From contig BFEA01000050.1 in the NCBI GenBank assembly GCA_003427395.1, forward strand, positions 4,388,156 through 4,441,849: DNA of 53,694 nucleotides. Direction: 5' to 3'. Below, one piece after another: positions 32,076-42,174 of the stretch. The notes beneath the pieces were generated by a model that saw only the letters and a list, made by a program, of their open reading frames with translations, had not been told where the DNA came from and did no database searches. A program made the translations under genes and the position numbers. Positions within the stretch are counted from its first letter, which is position 1, and every line of letters begins with the position of its first letter. The DNA comes from Chara braunii (lineage: Eukaryota; Streptophyta; Charophyceae; Charales; Characeae).

Positions 32076-32445
32076 ATCCCGATCACATCACTACCCCCCC
32101 TCTCTCTCCCTCTCCTCTCTTCATCCAATCAGCGGGGGAAAACGACATGAATCAGTAAGCTTCACGAAGATCACGCCATCGACGACGATGTCAACTCACG
32201 CTCTGATTCGACAGGCAGCAACCAGCTGGGGTGCAGAGCACACGGAGAACCAGCGGACGATGATGGCGTCACCTGGACGACCATCAAGGATTCCAGCAAC
32301 AGACAATTGCAATTGAAGTTGGCGTCAACATGAACTCTCACTGGATCGTTTGTTGATACGCTTGGTTCCTCATGCATCACTCTGTTCCGCCATGACATGC
32401 AATGAGGAGATCGCATAATTTTGGAACCCCCTGCGCGTCACATAT
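32076..32445 (+). other. Spacer between the 3' ORF and the LTR-like region
   Basis: Contains a purine run at about 32140-32150 (AGCGGGGGAAAACGACA) that could serve as a polypurine tract, though it lies 300 bp before the likely LTR start. No gene. Confidence 0.3.
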
Positions 32446-33650
32446 GTAACGAACCACTTACCGAACCCGTGCTATCTTTTGTACCCCTTTTGGCTTGTAT
32501 CATACCAACCCCATAAAAACCCCGTTTTCGTTTTCTTGATTTTGGGTGCCGCGTTTTTTTTTTTGCTCCCATCTTTCGGAAAGTTTTTTTCGACTCCCGG
32601 GTTCTGCTTTTCCTTTCTGCACTTCGGGAAATACATAGGAAATTACGTGCGCCTTAGCAAGCGCACTAGGAATTGGGCTCGACAGTTAGGAATTCCGGGA
32701 TAAGCAGAACTTCGACGTGTCTTTTCCGTATGTGTGAATGTTCTTGGTCGCGTCGAAGAAAACTCTCGAAATTTTGCGTGAATACGAATAGGCGTAGGAT
32801 TTTTTTTTCCCGCGTCGCTTTTTCACGCGCGGATATCGTGATTTCAATTTTGAATTAGGATAGAAGCAAGCTGTAACTGTCTCGGTGCCTTTTCTCTTTT
32901 TTTTTGTTGACGACGCCGCGTATGCAAGCTTTCTCCTCTCTGTCCCCCGCATCGCTCCCTCCCGCGCCTCCTTTCCCTTCTCCCTCCTTTTTCTCTCTCC
33001 CCGTAACTGTTTTCTTCTCTCTCTCTCCCTCCCGCCTTGCTTTTTGCGCGCCCATTTCCCTTCTTGATCGTCTGAATCTTGGACCCATCTTGCGCTACGT
33101 CTCGCGCCTTTTCTCTTCTCACCCTCTGAGTCTGGCGCACGACGCCCGGTCGATCCATCGATAACTCCCGCTCGCCAATCAGGTGTGTGGATCAATAGGA
33201 CCTTCCTATTGCGCGGCGAATCTGATTGATTGAACCTTGAGTTTCAAGGGATCAACATGGCGTTCGTAGAGCATTCTTCTCAAAGTCTTCTCGTCCTGCT
33301 TCTCCTCTTACACCTCAGCTTTCCCGTCGCTTTCTCCCCCTTCTATCTCCCTTGTCGCAACTATAAGACCCGCAAGCGCGTCCGCAAATCTCTCTTACAT
33401 TCTCCACTCTCAAGCCAACTTTCGGGAAGCAGTGGCTAGGCAGAGTGTTTGGTGCGAGTCGGAAAGTCCTGTCGGGCTGACGATAGGCTGGCCGGTTGCG
33501 CGTTGGATCGCCACGACAGACTGTGGGATCTGGGAGAACTGTGTCGAGTCCACGACAACGGGGTGACGATCGCAGTGGTGGGAGTTAGCACGCGGCGGCC
33601 GGGATTGTCAGTACGGGTATGAGGATTGATGATTGGAGTTGAGTGAGTGA
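32446..33650 (+). mobile_element. LTR-like region, copy 1
   Basis: Begins TGTAACGAACCACTT. A related TGACGAACCATTTT starts copy 2 at 43360. Shared landmarks, in order: GCGCCTTAG..AGCGC, CTAGGAA.TGGGCTC, TGTAACTGTC, pyrimidine-rich stretches, and a GGGAGAAC ... CGGGGTGAC ... CGGCG block at 33531-33625 (44290-44375 in copy 2). A TATA-like CCATAAAAACC is near 32510. Exact LTR ends and a primer-binding site were not identified. Confidence 0.4.
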
Positions 33651-34363
33651 TTGGTCCAGGGCCATGCTGGAATTAACAGCGAATGCGCCTTTGTTCTTGC
33701 GGATCTTTCTCTTTGACAACGCTAAACTTCCTTTTTTTGGGTTGCGTCATCTCCTATCTCGACTCTCCCCCCCCCCCCCCCCCCCCCCCCTCTTCCCCTT
33801 CTCCTCTATCTTTGAACAACGATGTGCCTCGATGCTTCTCTCCTTCTCCCTCTCTTCTGGATAAGAGTGAACTTGCATGCTTTCCATATGTGAAAGAACT
33901 TCTTCCGGAACTCTTCCATTAGTTTCTTGGGTAATCCTCATGCGCAAGGGCCCCGCCTTCTTATCTTGTGAACGGTGGATGCGTGTGTACTGTGTAAGCA
34001 ATCCATCTTTTCCTGTGCATGGCTCATTTTTTCGCATCTTCCACAGTGAATGAATGTATGGAAATGCGCGTCTCTCTGGCGTTGATTAGACGATTGTTGT
34101 CGGGATTTTGTCCGAGAATGCAAGAGTGCTTAGATCTGTAGTTTCGGATGCACTGCACATGCCATCTGCCTTATGCTGCACGACATCAGCAGCCAAGCCA
34201 CCGGGAGGCCTTGAGAAACAAGGCGCCGGGGACCACGTTGTGTTGGATCACTAAAACTGAGTCGCGGGTCGGTCCCTTAGCCATATGCATGATCAAGCTG
34301 ATGCGTGTTTTTTTTTTTCTCTCTCTCTCTTGTGTTGAAAAGGATTGATTGGGGGATGCATGA
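33651..34363. other. Leader between LTR-like copy 1 and its ORF
   Basis: Noncoding-looking; contains a 24-C homopolymer (about 33767-33790) and a short CT run near 34319. No gene supported. Confidence 0.4.
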
Positions 34364-34951
34364 GTGTTTTCTGTTCTTGATGACGTCTCGAGATATTTGC
34401 GGTTGATTGATATGTGGACTGACAAGCACCCTTCGATCGGGCGCCAGCCTCCCGTATCTCCCATCTCAACACGACCTTTTCCTTACAGCGAGGAAAGGAC
34501 ACGTGTATGCGAGTGGGACGTACGAGAAGCCGTCGCACAAATCGGTGGGCAATATTACTTCCCTTCGGCCAACCGTTGTTCAGGGTTCGTAGATGCTGGG
34601 TTTGTCATTATCGATACGCACTTTCCACCCTACTCGATATTGTTGTCATTTAACGAGCTGATCGTCATCCCGTGGACGGCAGTAGAGCCCCATTGGCCTC
34701 GAACCCTGTGTACAGAGTGCCAGCGCTTCGATCACTACTAAGCGAAGGGTTTCCACTACCGAATACAGAGTGAAGACGAGCATAAGGAACGAGCCACGCG
34801 GCTGAGACCATCCACGTCGGACTCAGAACTGACCAGCGAACGACGTCGAGATTTGATATGGAAACGGGACACGCGAAGCGTACCAAAGCCCTTCCGCTCT
34901 AAACGACGGGCCGTGGCACGGTGGGAAGCCCGACAATACTTTTTGGATTGA
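34364..34951 (+). pseudogene. Unidentified repeat-encoded ORF, copy 1
   Basis: One frame with a TAA at 34739. The segment GFVIIDTHFPPYSILLSFNE, then LIVIPWTAVEPHWPRTLCTE and CQRF, is clearly homologous to copy 2 (GFVVINTSFPLFHLLLPYHE, then LTVVPWNSIAHYWPHTSCEE and CQRY). A CxxC pair is conserved. After the stop a basic, Arg-rich tail follows in frame. Its position downstream of an LTR-like block fits a gag-type first ORF, but there is no recognised capsid or knuckle motif. Confidence 0.5.
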
Positions 34952-35182
34952 ATTTGGATTTTTCTCTCTTCGCGCCTTGCCTGCGCGCGCATTTCGCGAG
35001 GCGCGAAAGCAATCGACTTGCTTCATCCGACCAACATGGGGGATTTCAGTTCCGTCTGTGTCCCCACACTCAATTTCCAAAAATCTTTGGCACACCCCGT
35101 CTTGCTGTTTTTTCTGGGCCTTTTTCCGCACGTCTCACACTCCGAACGAAAGACAGCACAGGGCGTGAGGTTGCGCGTCACA
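34952..35182. other. Tail of ORF copy 1 repeat
   Basis: Contains CCACACTCAATTTCC followed by AAAATCTTTGGCACACCCC, matching 45710-45745 (CAATCCCCACTTTCC, AAAATCCTTGGCACACCCC). The shared repeat therefore extends beyond the ORF until LINE D begins. Confidence 0.55.
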
Positions 35183-35809
35183 GACATACCAGGGCACTCG
35201 GTTATCATCCACGGTAGGAGGCAGAAGAGAGGGAGGGCTCGAGAGTGCCTAGGTTTAGTGGAACCATGGTAGGTTCCAACGGCCGTGGTAGGCAGTCGGA
35301 GAGTATTTTTAGTAGAGTGTGATGAGCATTAGGTGCGGAAGTGGAGGGCCAACCCACGAGCTAGTAGCTAGTAGCAGTAGTTTTAGTACCCAATAGGTTC
35401 TAGCTCACTGTAATCAGCATGAATGTAGTCTTCTACTCCTTGGCTAGTTGTCTTTAGCTCTCTGTTTTGTTTGGTTAACTGGACAATCTTTCCAGCAGGT
35501 AGTTAGGTGGCTGAGTCGTTGGGCAAAAGTAGCCCACTTTGGGGATCGGAAGAAAGGTGCTAGGGGGTTGGAGGGGAGAAAAAGGAAAAAACAAAAGTAC
35601 TCTGCTTGGTTGAATGGGTGGGTCTTTCTTTGGCATGCTTGTTTGCTGAGTTGTTGAGCCGAAACGCTCACTGAACACTGGCTGGGCTTTGCTCAGTAGT
35701 CAGGGCTACGAGTCGTTCCGGGTTGTTTGTGAGGATTCCCGGCCTCATTGTTTGGTCTATAATGGATTTCTCGCTTTTTCCCAAAAAAAAAAGAAAAGAA
35801 AAAAAAAAA
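35183..35809 (+). mobile_element. LINE D: 5'-truncated 3' end of a LINE
   Basis: Starts with TACCAGGGCACTCGGTT and ends with a GTGAGGATTCCCGGCCTCA block and an A-rich tail (35783-35809), matching the 3' UTRs of LINEs A and B. No coding part is retained. No clear target-site duplication found. It ends about 270 bp upstream of the second aspartic-protease-like gene. Confidence 0.75.
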
Positions 35810-36081
35810 CGGGGTGGTACCCAGGCAGCCAGGCTCGGCAAACTCGGAGCGCAGTGAAATTCAGGGTCGGCAAAAACAGGCCCGGAGGTAAAAAACAAAA
35901 AAACAAAAAGAAAATAAGCGAAAAATTGCGCGGGTTCGTGGCTTCGGTCTTCTTGCTCAGTTGGCTATCGGAATCACCCATCTCTGTCAGGGAGTCGTAG
36001 AATGCAGAGGAGGGGGGAGAAAAGCGGATCCGAAATCCATTCCAAGGAGAGGCGAGTGCGTGGGCAGAGGGACACGTCATC

Positions 36082-38448
36082 ATGATGATGATGGCGGCGG
36101 CAAGTGCGGTGGCTATGGGGTCGACCTTGACTGCTTGCTCAAGGGGCGCGGGGGCACCGTCCTGGCGCCATGTGCACTTTCGTCTTTTGGCGGTTATTTT
36201 GGGTGCCATTTTGGCGGGGACGATCTGCTGCGTTGCCAATGCCGACCCGTCGCCCTCCTCATCACTCCATCTCAATCTGAAAATCAGGCCTATTTATCCT
36301 CGCGAGCGCGACGTCGAAAGGAGGGGCCTTTCCCTGTTGGACGAGATCAGACGTGCGAGTTTCGACGAAGTCCTTGGCTCGTCCTCTGCTCCTTTCTCGG
36401 CACCATCCCTAACGGCCTCTCATGCTCCTGTTCCGCCATCGCCGAGCTCTTCTCCTTTTCCATATCCATCATCATTAGAGTCACCATCATCATATTTTGA
36501 CGGCGTCCCTACCGGTAGTTCATCCTATCCTCCCGCTTCGTCCTCCAGTGCACCTTCTTTCGATTACTCGACATCGCCAAGCTCATCGTCTCCACTTTTC
36601 TGGTCGCTCTCCCGGCCATCGAGATCCAGCCCTAGTTTCGCCGACCCAGACTCGATCGGGAGCAGCGCAGGCCTCCCTCGCTCAAAACCTCCTCGTGCGC
36701 CGCGTGTCCGCTCCTCTGCTTCTCCTTCCTCACGGCCTTGCAAGTCGCGCGCGTGCCGTTCCCCCTCCTCCTCCAAACTCCGCCGCTCATCTGCTACTCC
36801 TTCTCCGCCATCGTCACAATCTTCCTCTTTATCTCGTCCATTGCCCAGTTCATCGTCTTCACCTGCCTCGCCAGGTTCTCAGGGAAGCGAGATCGGATCT
36901 TTCGCATCCCGCTCTCTCGTCTCGAGCGGCCATAGACATGACGGTGTCGGACCTCCAGATGTCTCTTCCTCCTCGCTATACTACCCCCCGCCGCCTGAAA
37001 GTAGCACACCGGGTTCTTCCTTCGCCTTCCCAATCTCCTCCTCCTCCTCCTCGGCTTCCTCCTCGGCTTCCTCCTCATCGTTCCTTCCCCCCTCCTCCTC
37101 GTCATCGTTGGTTGATGGGAGCACATCGCTTCGGAGCGGTCCCCCTAGGGCATATGTGCCCCGCGTGGTAGGCAGTTTGGCGCTAAGGACAGAGGTGAAG
37201 ACCCGATTCACCGTGGATGTGATGATGGGTACGCCGCCTCAGATTAGAACTTTGGATGTGGGGTTTTCAGAACACCTGACCTGGACGTTCTGCTATTCTC
37301 CAGACGCCTTAGTGGATCTGAGTGCTGTTAATGCCCCGTTCGAACCAGAGTTAAGTAGTACATACCAGACAGCCTCCTGCTTAACTGCCGGCTGTAGGAC
37401 TCTAGCTCAAATCGGGTCTGGCCGGTGCGAGATGGAGGGAAATTGCACCGTCTCGCACGCGTATGGTCAGGCCGGACAACACAGTATTCAAGGGCAAATG
37501 GTGTCGGACTTCCTGATGCTGAAGAACGACGACCGGACACGTGTTCGATTCGACAATATGGCGTGTATCACGAACATGCGAGGCATGTTTGCCAATTATT
37601 CTACCGATGGGATCCTTGCTCTGGGCCCAGCGGATGGGACTTTCTTTGCCGCCGTGACCCAGCAATTGCAACTGCCACAGATCTTGAACCTTTGCTTCAA
37701 TGCCTCCGGCTATCTTCAACGAGTGGGCTCCTCAGAACCTCTCAATCCGATGTCGGCTGTGCAGGATGACGGTGGGAGTTTAGTGTTTGGTTCCCCCCCT
37801 GATTGGGTTCAATACCCTGAGCCCCACGTCATAGCGCCCTTGGGGAAAACGTCGCTGTCAGCTAGAGTACCGTATGCCAATTACGTGTCCTATCTGGTAA
37901 GTTGGAGCATCGGACCCTCCTCCTCCTCCTCCTCCTCCTCCTCCTCCTCCTCCTCCTCCTCTACCTCCTTCTCCTCCTCCATCTCCTCCTCCTCCTCCTC
38001 ACCCTCCTCCTCTCTGAACCCCCCGGGAACAGGTACTGTGTTCTTCGGGTCGAACTCGTTCCTGACGCTAGTTCCTAAGGCGAATCTCTCCACCATCGTA
38101 GAGGCCATCTATCGGGCGACTTCGTTGTCACCCTTGCAGTCAGTTACAGATTTGACCGTGTACCAGAGGGCAGATTTGCGAGAGTGTAGCGTGAGCGATT
38201 TCCCTGAAATTAGTTTCACTTTTCAGGGAGGGGTAGTTCTAAGTGCCAAGCCGGAAGACTACACCGTCACTTTCCCTGATATCCAGCAGGGCTGTCTCAT
38301 CGTGCTGGGGTTTTCGGACATGAGCGCGGACGAGTACTTCGATCTGGGGACCTCTGTGTTGCAATCCAAGTGGTTGACCTTCGATTTCTCTGGGCTCACA
38401 GGTAGTTTCAGGGTCGGGAATGGGCCGTGTTCTCAGGCTCAGGGGTAA
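36082..38448 (+). CDS. Aspartic-protease-like (A1, nucellin type) secreted protein, both catalytic Asp lost
   Basis: Single open frame of 788 residues from a run of four ATG codons (36082). Hydrophobic segment (about residues 35-52) ending near ANADPS suggests a signal peptide. Ser-rich low complexity fills about 90-350. The A1 N-lobe starts at about 376 (FTVDVMMGTPPQ); the DTGS position reads VGFSEHLTWTFC, so the first Asp is Gly as in the paralogue at 1907-3778. DGILALGPADGTFFAAVTQQ and LPQILNLCF are nearly identical in both. In the C-lobe (about 652-666) the DSGT site reads GSNSF, so the second Asp is also lost. A poly-Ser run (37918-38013, TCC repeats) precedes PPGTG, the same place as in gene 1. 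The C-terminus (WLTFDFSG, then VGNGPC) is typical of the family. An intact frame with both catalytic residues gone points to a retained non-proteolytic role (inference). Confidence 0.8.
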   Translation: MMMMAAASAVAMGSTLTACSRGAGAPSWRHVHFRLLAVILGAILAGTICCVANADPSPSSSLHLNLKIRPIYPRERDVERRGLSLLDEIRRASFDEVLGSSSAPFSAPSLTASHAPVPPSPSSSPFPYPSSLESPSSYFDGVPTGSSSYPPASSSSAPSFDYSTSPSSSSPLFWSLSRPSRSSPSFADPDSIGSSAGLPRSKPPRAPRVRSSASPSSRPCKSRACRSPSSSKLRRSSATPSPPSSQSSSLSRPLPSSSSSPASPGSQGSEIGSFASRSLVSSGHRHDGVGPPDVSSSSLYYPPPPESSTPGSSFAFPISSSSSSASSSASSSSFLPPSSSSSLVDGSTSLRSGPPRAYVPRVVGSLALRTEVKTRFTVDVMMGTPPQIRTLDVGFSEHLTWTFCYSPDALVDLSAVNAPFEPELSSTYQTASCLTAGCRTLAQIGSGRCEMEGNCTVSHAYGQAGQHSIQGQMVSDFLMLKNDDRTRVRFDNMACITNMRGMFANYSTDGILALGPADGTFFAAVTQQLQLPQILNLCFNASGYLQRVGSSEPLNPMSAVQDDGGSLVFGSPPDWVQYPEPHVIAPLGKTSLSARVPYANYVSYLVSWSIGPSSSSSSSSSSSSSSSTSFSSSISSSSSSPSSSLNPPGTGTVFFGSNSFLTLVPKANLSTIVEAIYRATSLSPLQSVTDLTVYQRADLRECSVSDFPEISFTFQGGVVLSAKPEDYTVTFPDIQQGCLIVLGFSDMSADEYFDLGTSVLQSKWLTFDFSGLTGSFRVGNGPCSQAQG

Positions 38449-38793
38449 GGCTTAGCGTGCTTTTGCGTGGAAACCTCCGGCTGTGTGCTGCGTATTGCTA
38501 TGAGACTCCGAGTAGCTGGATCCCGATGTGTTCAGGTGCAGGAGAGAACCTCTCATCGTTGGGATCGGGATCGGCCGTTGTTCTCAGGGTCGACGGAGAG
38601 AGTTGCGTGTGGCGCGAGAGCATGGATGTGTTCTGGGTCTGTCGGGATCTGGAGGGCGTACATGTTCACTCGCACAACGACTTTGAAATTTCCTAGATCA
38701 TGGAGGAACCTAACTGCGATTGCAGGCAGATTCAGCAGTTCAAAAGGTACTTAGTCGTCCGTTTCCTCTGTGACCATGACATCAAAATTCGGA

Positions 38794-38828
38794 AGGGTCA
38801 AACGTAATCCTCCTCGGAGGTTGACCCT
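38794..38828. repeat. Imperfect hairpin downstream of gene 2
   Basis: AGGGTCAA and TTGACCCT form the outer stem and CCTCC/GGAGG an inner stem, with a seven-base bulge. It lies 346 bp after the stop codon; it may be a 3'-UTR structure or an element end. Confidence 0.45.
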
Positions 38829-40082
38829 GTAATTTAATGTTGACGTCTGCGTTACAATGATAGAAGTGGCTGGCCTTTGAGTTTCTCAGGGGCCAGAGGC
38901 AGGCTGCGCAGACTGGGATCGGATCCAGACTTTACCCAGACCTGAATCTTTAGTCTTTCCCTCGATAACAACGATTTGAGTGTCGCCTCTGCCCAGGCCC
39001 GCGGAAATGGAGCCATACGGAAGGAAGAAACTTGGCGAAATTTCGACGACGTTTCGGTTATGGGTCGGAGAAAGTTCTCTGGCAGTGGGTAGAGAGTGCG
39101 TCGAAGACACTCCTAGCACGTTTCGAAGTCCAACCAAGAAGAAGGGCACACCGCCGAAGAGCTTCCATAGCCAACGCCGTCAAAGAACACCACCATCGAC
39201 ACGTGTCAGAACTCCGAGGCAAGCGATTTGCGCCCATACGACGCCGCCACGTGTTCTCAGAGGCAACCGGTGTGCATCTCGACGCTCTCAGTGGCATAGC
39301 AATCGCCGTAGCAATCTCGAAATTCTGTGACGTTCAAACGTCAAATACAGCCTTTCTACGCCACGTGTTAGATCCTGCCGTCGATGTCAGGCAGGTTCTT
39401 TCCCGATATTTCTTGTTCTTGCTTTCAAATGATAAATCCCATTCTTGCTTAAACATTAACATTATCACGAAATAATAAAGCAGAAAAAAAATAAAAAGCA
39501 ACATAAACTCTCACTGAATTCGGTGAGGTACTGCCTCCAGTGTCCTCGACTCCTCGCTGTGAAGAGTGATATAGTTAGGTATAATTATTTGGGTGCTGGG
39601 ATCCTCTGCTATTCTACCACCAGTACTTGTCATTGCTGATATGGCACACTTATTTTAGTACATTTTCCGTTATATAGTGATTGCCATTCTTCCACCTGGA
39701 ATATTGATGTATAGTCATTCGCTTGCTGACTCTAGCACATACTGCGAAGACAGACAGCTATTTTATCGAAACAACTGCGGCTTGAGTGTAGTCCGCGAAA
39801 TAATAAAGCAGAAAAAAAAAAAAAAGAATATGTATTTCCCCTGTTCCGATTTACTTGTAGAAGCTCTTGTATCCGCACGGGGGAACGGGAAACTCCTTGT
39901 CAATGAGCGATTCTTTACTTTGCCTTCTTTGAATTCTTAATTCCTTTTCTGGTTAAGAGGGCATTCTGTTGTAATCGTCTTAGTCGAGGGATCGGACGGT
40001 GCCAAGGTCCTGAGCTATGCGGGATGACATAACTGGATTGTTGTCTGTTTCAGCAAAAAAAGCCGAGGCAGTGTTCGTACTT
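38829..40082. other. Intergenic region with two copies of an AATAAA-containing word
   Basis: CGAAATAATAAAGCAGAAAA occurs at 39468 and 39796, each followed by A-rich sequence. Each contains a canonical AATAAA and may mark the 3' end of a duplicated polyadenylated unit. An open frame at 39032-39475 has no recognisable motif and is not called. Confidence 0.4.
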
Positions 40083-40194
40083 AGGGCATACTCACACTGG
40101 GTCATTTGCGGTCAGATACGTTCAGCCTGTTCAGGGCAGGCCTTTACTGCGCTCATATACATCCAGAAAAGTCCTAGTAGTGTGAGGATTCCCT
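40083..40194. mobile_element. 112-bp MITE of the AGGGCATACTCACACT family
   Basis: Left end AGGGCATACTCACACT; right end AGTGTGAGGATTCCCT is its inverted copy with three mismatches. No target-site duplication visible. Confidence 0.5.
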
Positions 40195-40365
40195 TGCAGG
40201 AGTAAGGGTGAAAGCTAGTCATAGGGAAATATGCTAGCGATGGGATAGGCATGGACGACTCTATGGCTGCGGTGACGGCGGTGAGGCTTTGAAGTCACTT
40301 ACCTCTGGATGAGCAGGATGTGCGATAGCATGGAATCTGGAAGGAACCCTCGTGCTGCAGGTACG

Positions 40366-40370
<5 letters not shown>

Positions 40371-40416
<46 letters not shown>

Positions 40417-40452
40417 NNNNNNNNNNNNNNNGAGAGAGAGAGAGAGAGAGAG
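40371..40452. repeat. (GA)n microsatellite with a 15-N gap
   Basis: GA run on both sides of an N run at 40417-40431; the true length is unknown. Confidence 0.95.
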
Positions 40453-40562
40453 GATTCCCCTGGCCGGGTTAATGAGTTCCCACATCATTTCTATGTTCGG
40501 ATTTCTCTTTCTCACCTACGCTGCTACGCATTCGCACTTGCAAGCACACGCACACATAGACT

Positions 40563-40565
<3 letters not shown>

Positions 40566-40630
<65 letters not shown>
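40566..40630. repeat. (GA)n microsatellite
   Basis: Pure GA run of about 65 bases, followed by T- and C-rich low-complexity sequence to about 40890. No gene in 40195-41010. Confidence 0.95.
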
Positions 40631-40633
<3 letters not shown>

Positions 40634-41010
40634 CCTTTTCTTCTTTCTTCTTATTCCTTGCTGCTGTGATTACCTCGTCTTCATTCTCCTTGCCTCTTCT
40701 TCTTTCTTCCTCTTTCTTTCCTCTTTCTTTCCTCTTTCTTTCCTCTTCCTTTGCTCTTTTTCGTTTTTATTATTATTTCTTCTTTCTCTGTTCTTTCTTT
40801 CTTCTTTGCTCCTTCTCCTTCCTTCTCCTCCTCCTCCTCGTCGGCCTCGTCCTCTTCCTCTTCCTCGCTGTTCTTTACTTCCTAGGAGTTCCTCCATTCT
40901 TTTCTTACCCAGTCAAATTTTTAGATCACGGTGTGGCACCGTTAGCACGATCATAAGATCTAAATGAATAAGCCACTGGATACTGAGACCATTGCCCACG
41001 GCTACGGTGG

Positions 41011-41075
41011 GACAATTTGGTGTTTTGTTTAGACTTTTGGGACAATTTGGTGTTTTGTTTAGACTTTTGGGACAA
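41011..41075. repeat. 30-bp tandem repeat, about 2.2 units
   Basis: GACAATTTGGTGTTTTGTTT plus AGACTTTTGG at 41011-41040 repeats exactly at 41041-41070 and begins a third time. Confidence 0.95.
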
Positions 41076-41253
41076 CGATGTATAATTTTATCCTGTTTTA
41101 ATTTTTTGACTAATAAAATTAATAATGAGGGATAATTCCTCAGCATTCCCAGGTAAAAAAAGGGTGCGTCGGACCGTTCGTCGGTCAATGACATGTTTCA
41201 ACGCCCCACCCAGTGTCGTAGTCAAGGCTACTAAGGTATATGGTCAGCGGGGT

Positions 41254-41413
41254 GTTTTTTTTTTTTTTTTTTTTTATGTTGTTGTGTGGTGCGATGGACA
41301 ACGGATCAGATATTGAACTGATCAGAACAGATACACTGCACTTGATCTATCTTAGCCAAAAGGCCGAGAGAGGAAAGGAATTTGGGGAGGAAAAAAAAGG
41401 CCGAGAAAGGTAT
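41254..41413 (-). pseudogene. U2 snRNA-derived retropseudogene with poly(A) tail
   Basis: On the minus strand, 41413-41395 reads ATACCTTTCTCGGCCTTTT, the exact U2 5' end. About 24 unrelated or duplicated bases follow, then TCTCGGCCTTTTGGCTAAGA, a four-base AGAT duplication, ATCAAGTGCAGTGTATCTG, TTCTGATCAGTTCAATATCT and a stem-loop II remnant (CCATCG). It ends in 22 A (41275-41254 on the plus strand as T). The branch-site-pairing GTAGTA is disrupted. No upstream plant snRNA USE (TCCCACATCG) or correctly placed TATA is seen. Canonical U2 features are from established knowledge. The poly(A) tail suggests LINE-mediated retroposition. Confidence 0.85.
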
Positions 41414-42166
41414 CGGTGTGGTTATGCCACTCAGGGAGTACGACGGAAGACCACTCAGACGGTCAAATAATTTGAAATTAAGGAGCATAAAATTCTACAA
41501 TATTCTTCTCTTTTTATGCGTGTCATCCTTGCGCCGAAGCCATGCTTATCTTCTCTGTATCGCTCCAATTTTAAGGGCTGTCCCGACGGACAAAATTGTA
41601 AGATAAGTATTTGTTTGGTTTAGTTGATTGTGTGTGATTGATTACTTGCCGTACTCAGTAATACGATACAACGTTTACCTCGGGGCGATTATGAGCTCCA
41701 CATACATATAGAGTGGTGTTTAGTGGAAGAAGGCCCATGGTACACACTCGTGGCATCTCCAATTATACTGTGAGTGACACTGTATTCTATCCGATGAACC
41801 ATGCTCTTCTTGAATTGCCGAGTTGCCCTCAACCAGGGCCAGCGGCTTACATAGGCAGGAGCTGAGCGACTTGGTTCATAATATGGCCAAGGCCCAAGAG
41901 AGGGTGCTGGATTGATTCCGTGCGGTTTCAGTGATGGAACCCGAGGCAAAGGACTGATGTAATCATGCCTTGCCCACCCTTCTGGCCCCCTTTGCCGGTC
42001 GCATTTCTTCCCTCTGGTTGAGGCATTTCGACCCCCAAACTCCGATGCTTCTAGCTTTCTAGCCTTCTACTGTTCTGTTTTGTAATATAAAGTGGGAGGC
42101 CCCTTACAGCTCTAAATGATTTTGCTATGGGTATCCATATAAATGATATGCTTTTATAAGTATTCA
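41414..42166. other. Intergenic region
   Basis: No gene, RNA or clear repeat recognised; moderate AT content. Confidence 0.4.
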
Positions 42167-42174
42167 CTGTTCAG
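42167..42174. repeat. Left 8-bp target-site duplication
   Basis: CTGTTCAG; matches 42654-42661 (CTGCTCAG) at 7 of 8 positions and fits the hAT consensus nTnnnnAn. Confidence 0.75.

Noticed and set aside
33248-33439. Short frame with a hydrophobic start resembling a secreted peptide
   Set aside because: Lies within the LTR-like region, is not shared with copy 2 and has no family support.
39032-39475. 147-residue Arg-rich open frame
   Set aside because: No recognisable motif, starts at a non-ATG-compatible context on inspection and overlaps A-rich, AATAAA-bearing sequence; cannot be supported as a gene.
41276-41413. Functional U2 snRNA gene
   Set aside because: Internal insertions disrupt the branch-site-pairing region, the 3' half is missing and there is no upstream USE or TATA at the expected spacing.
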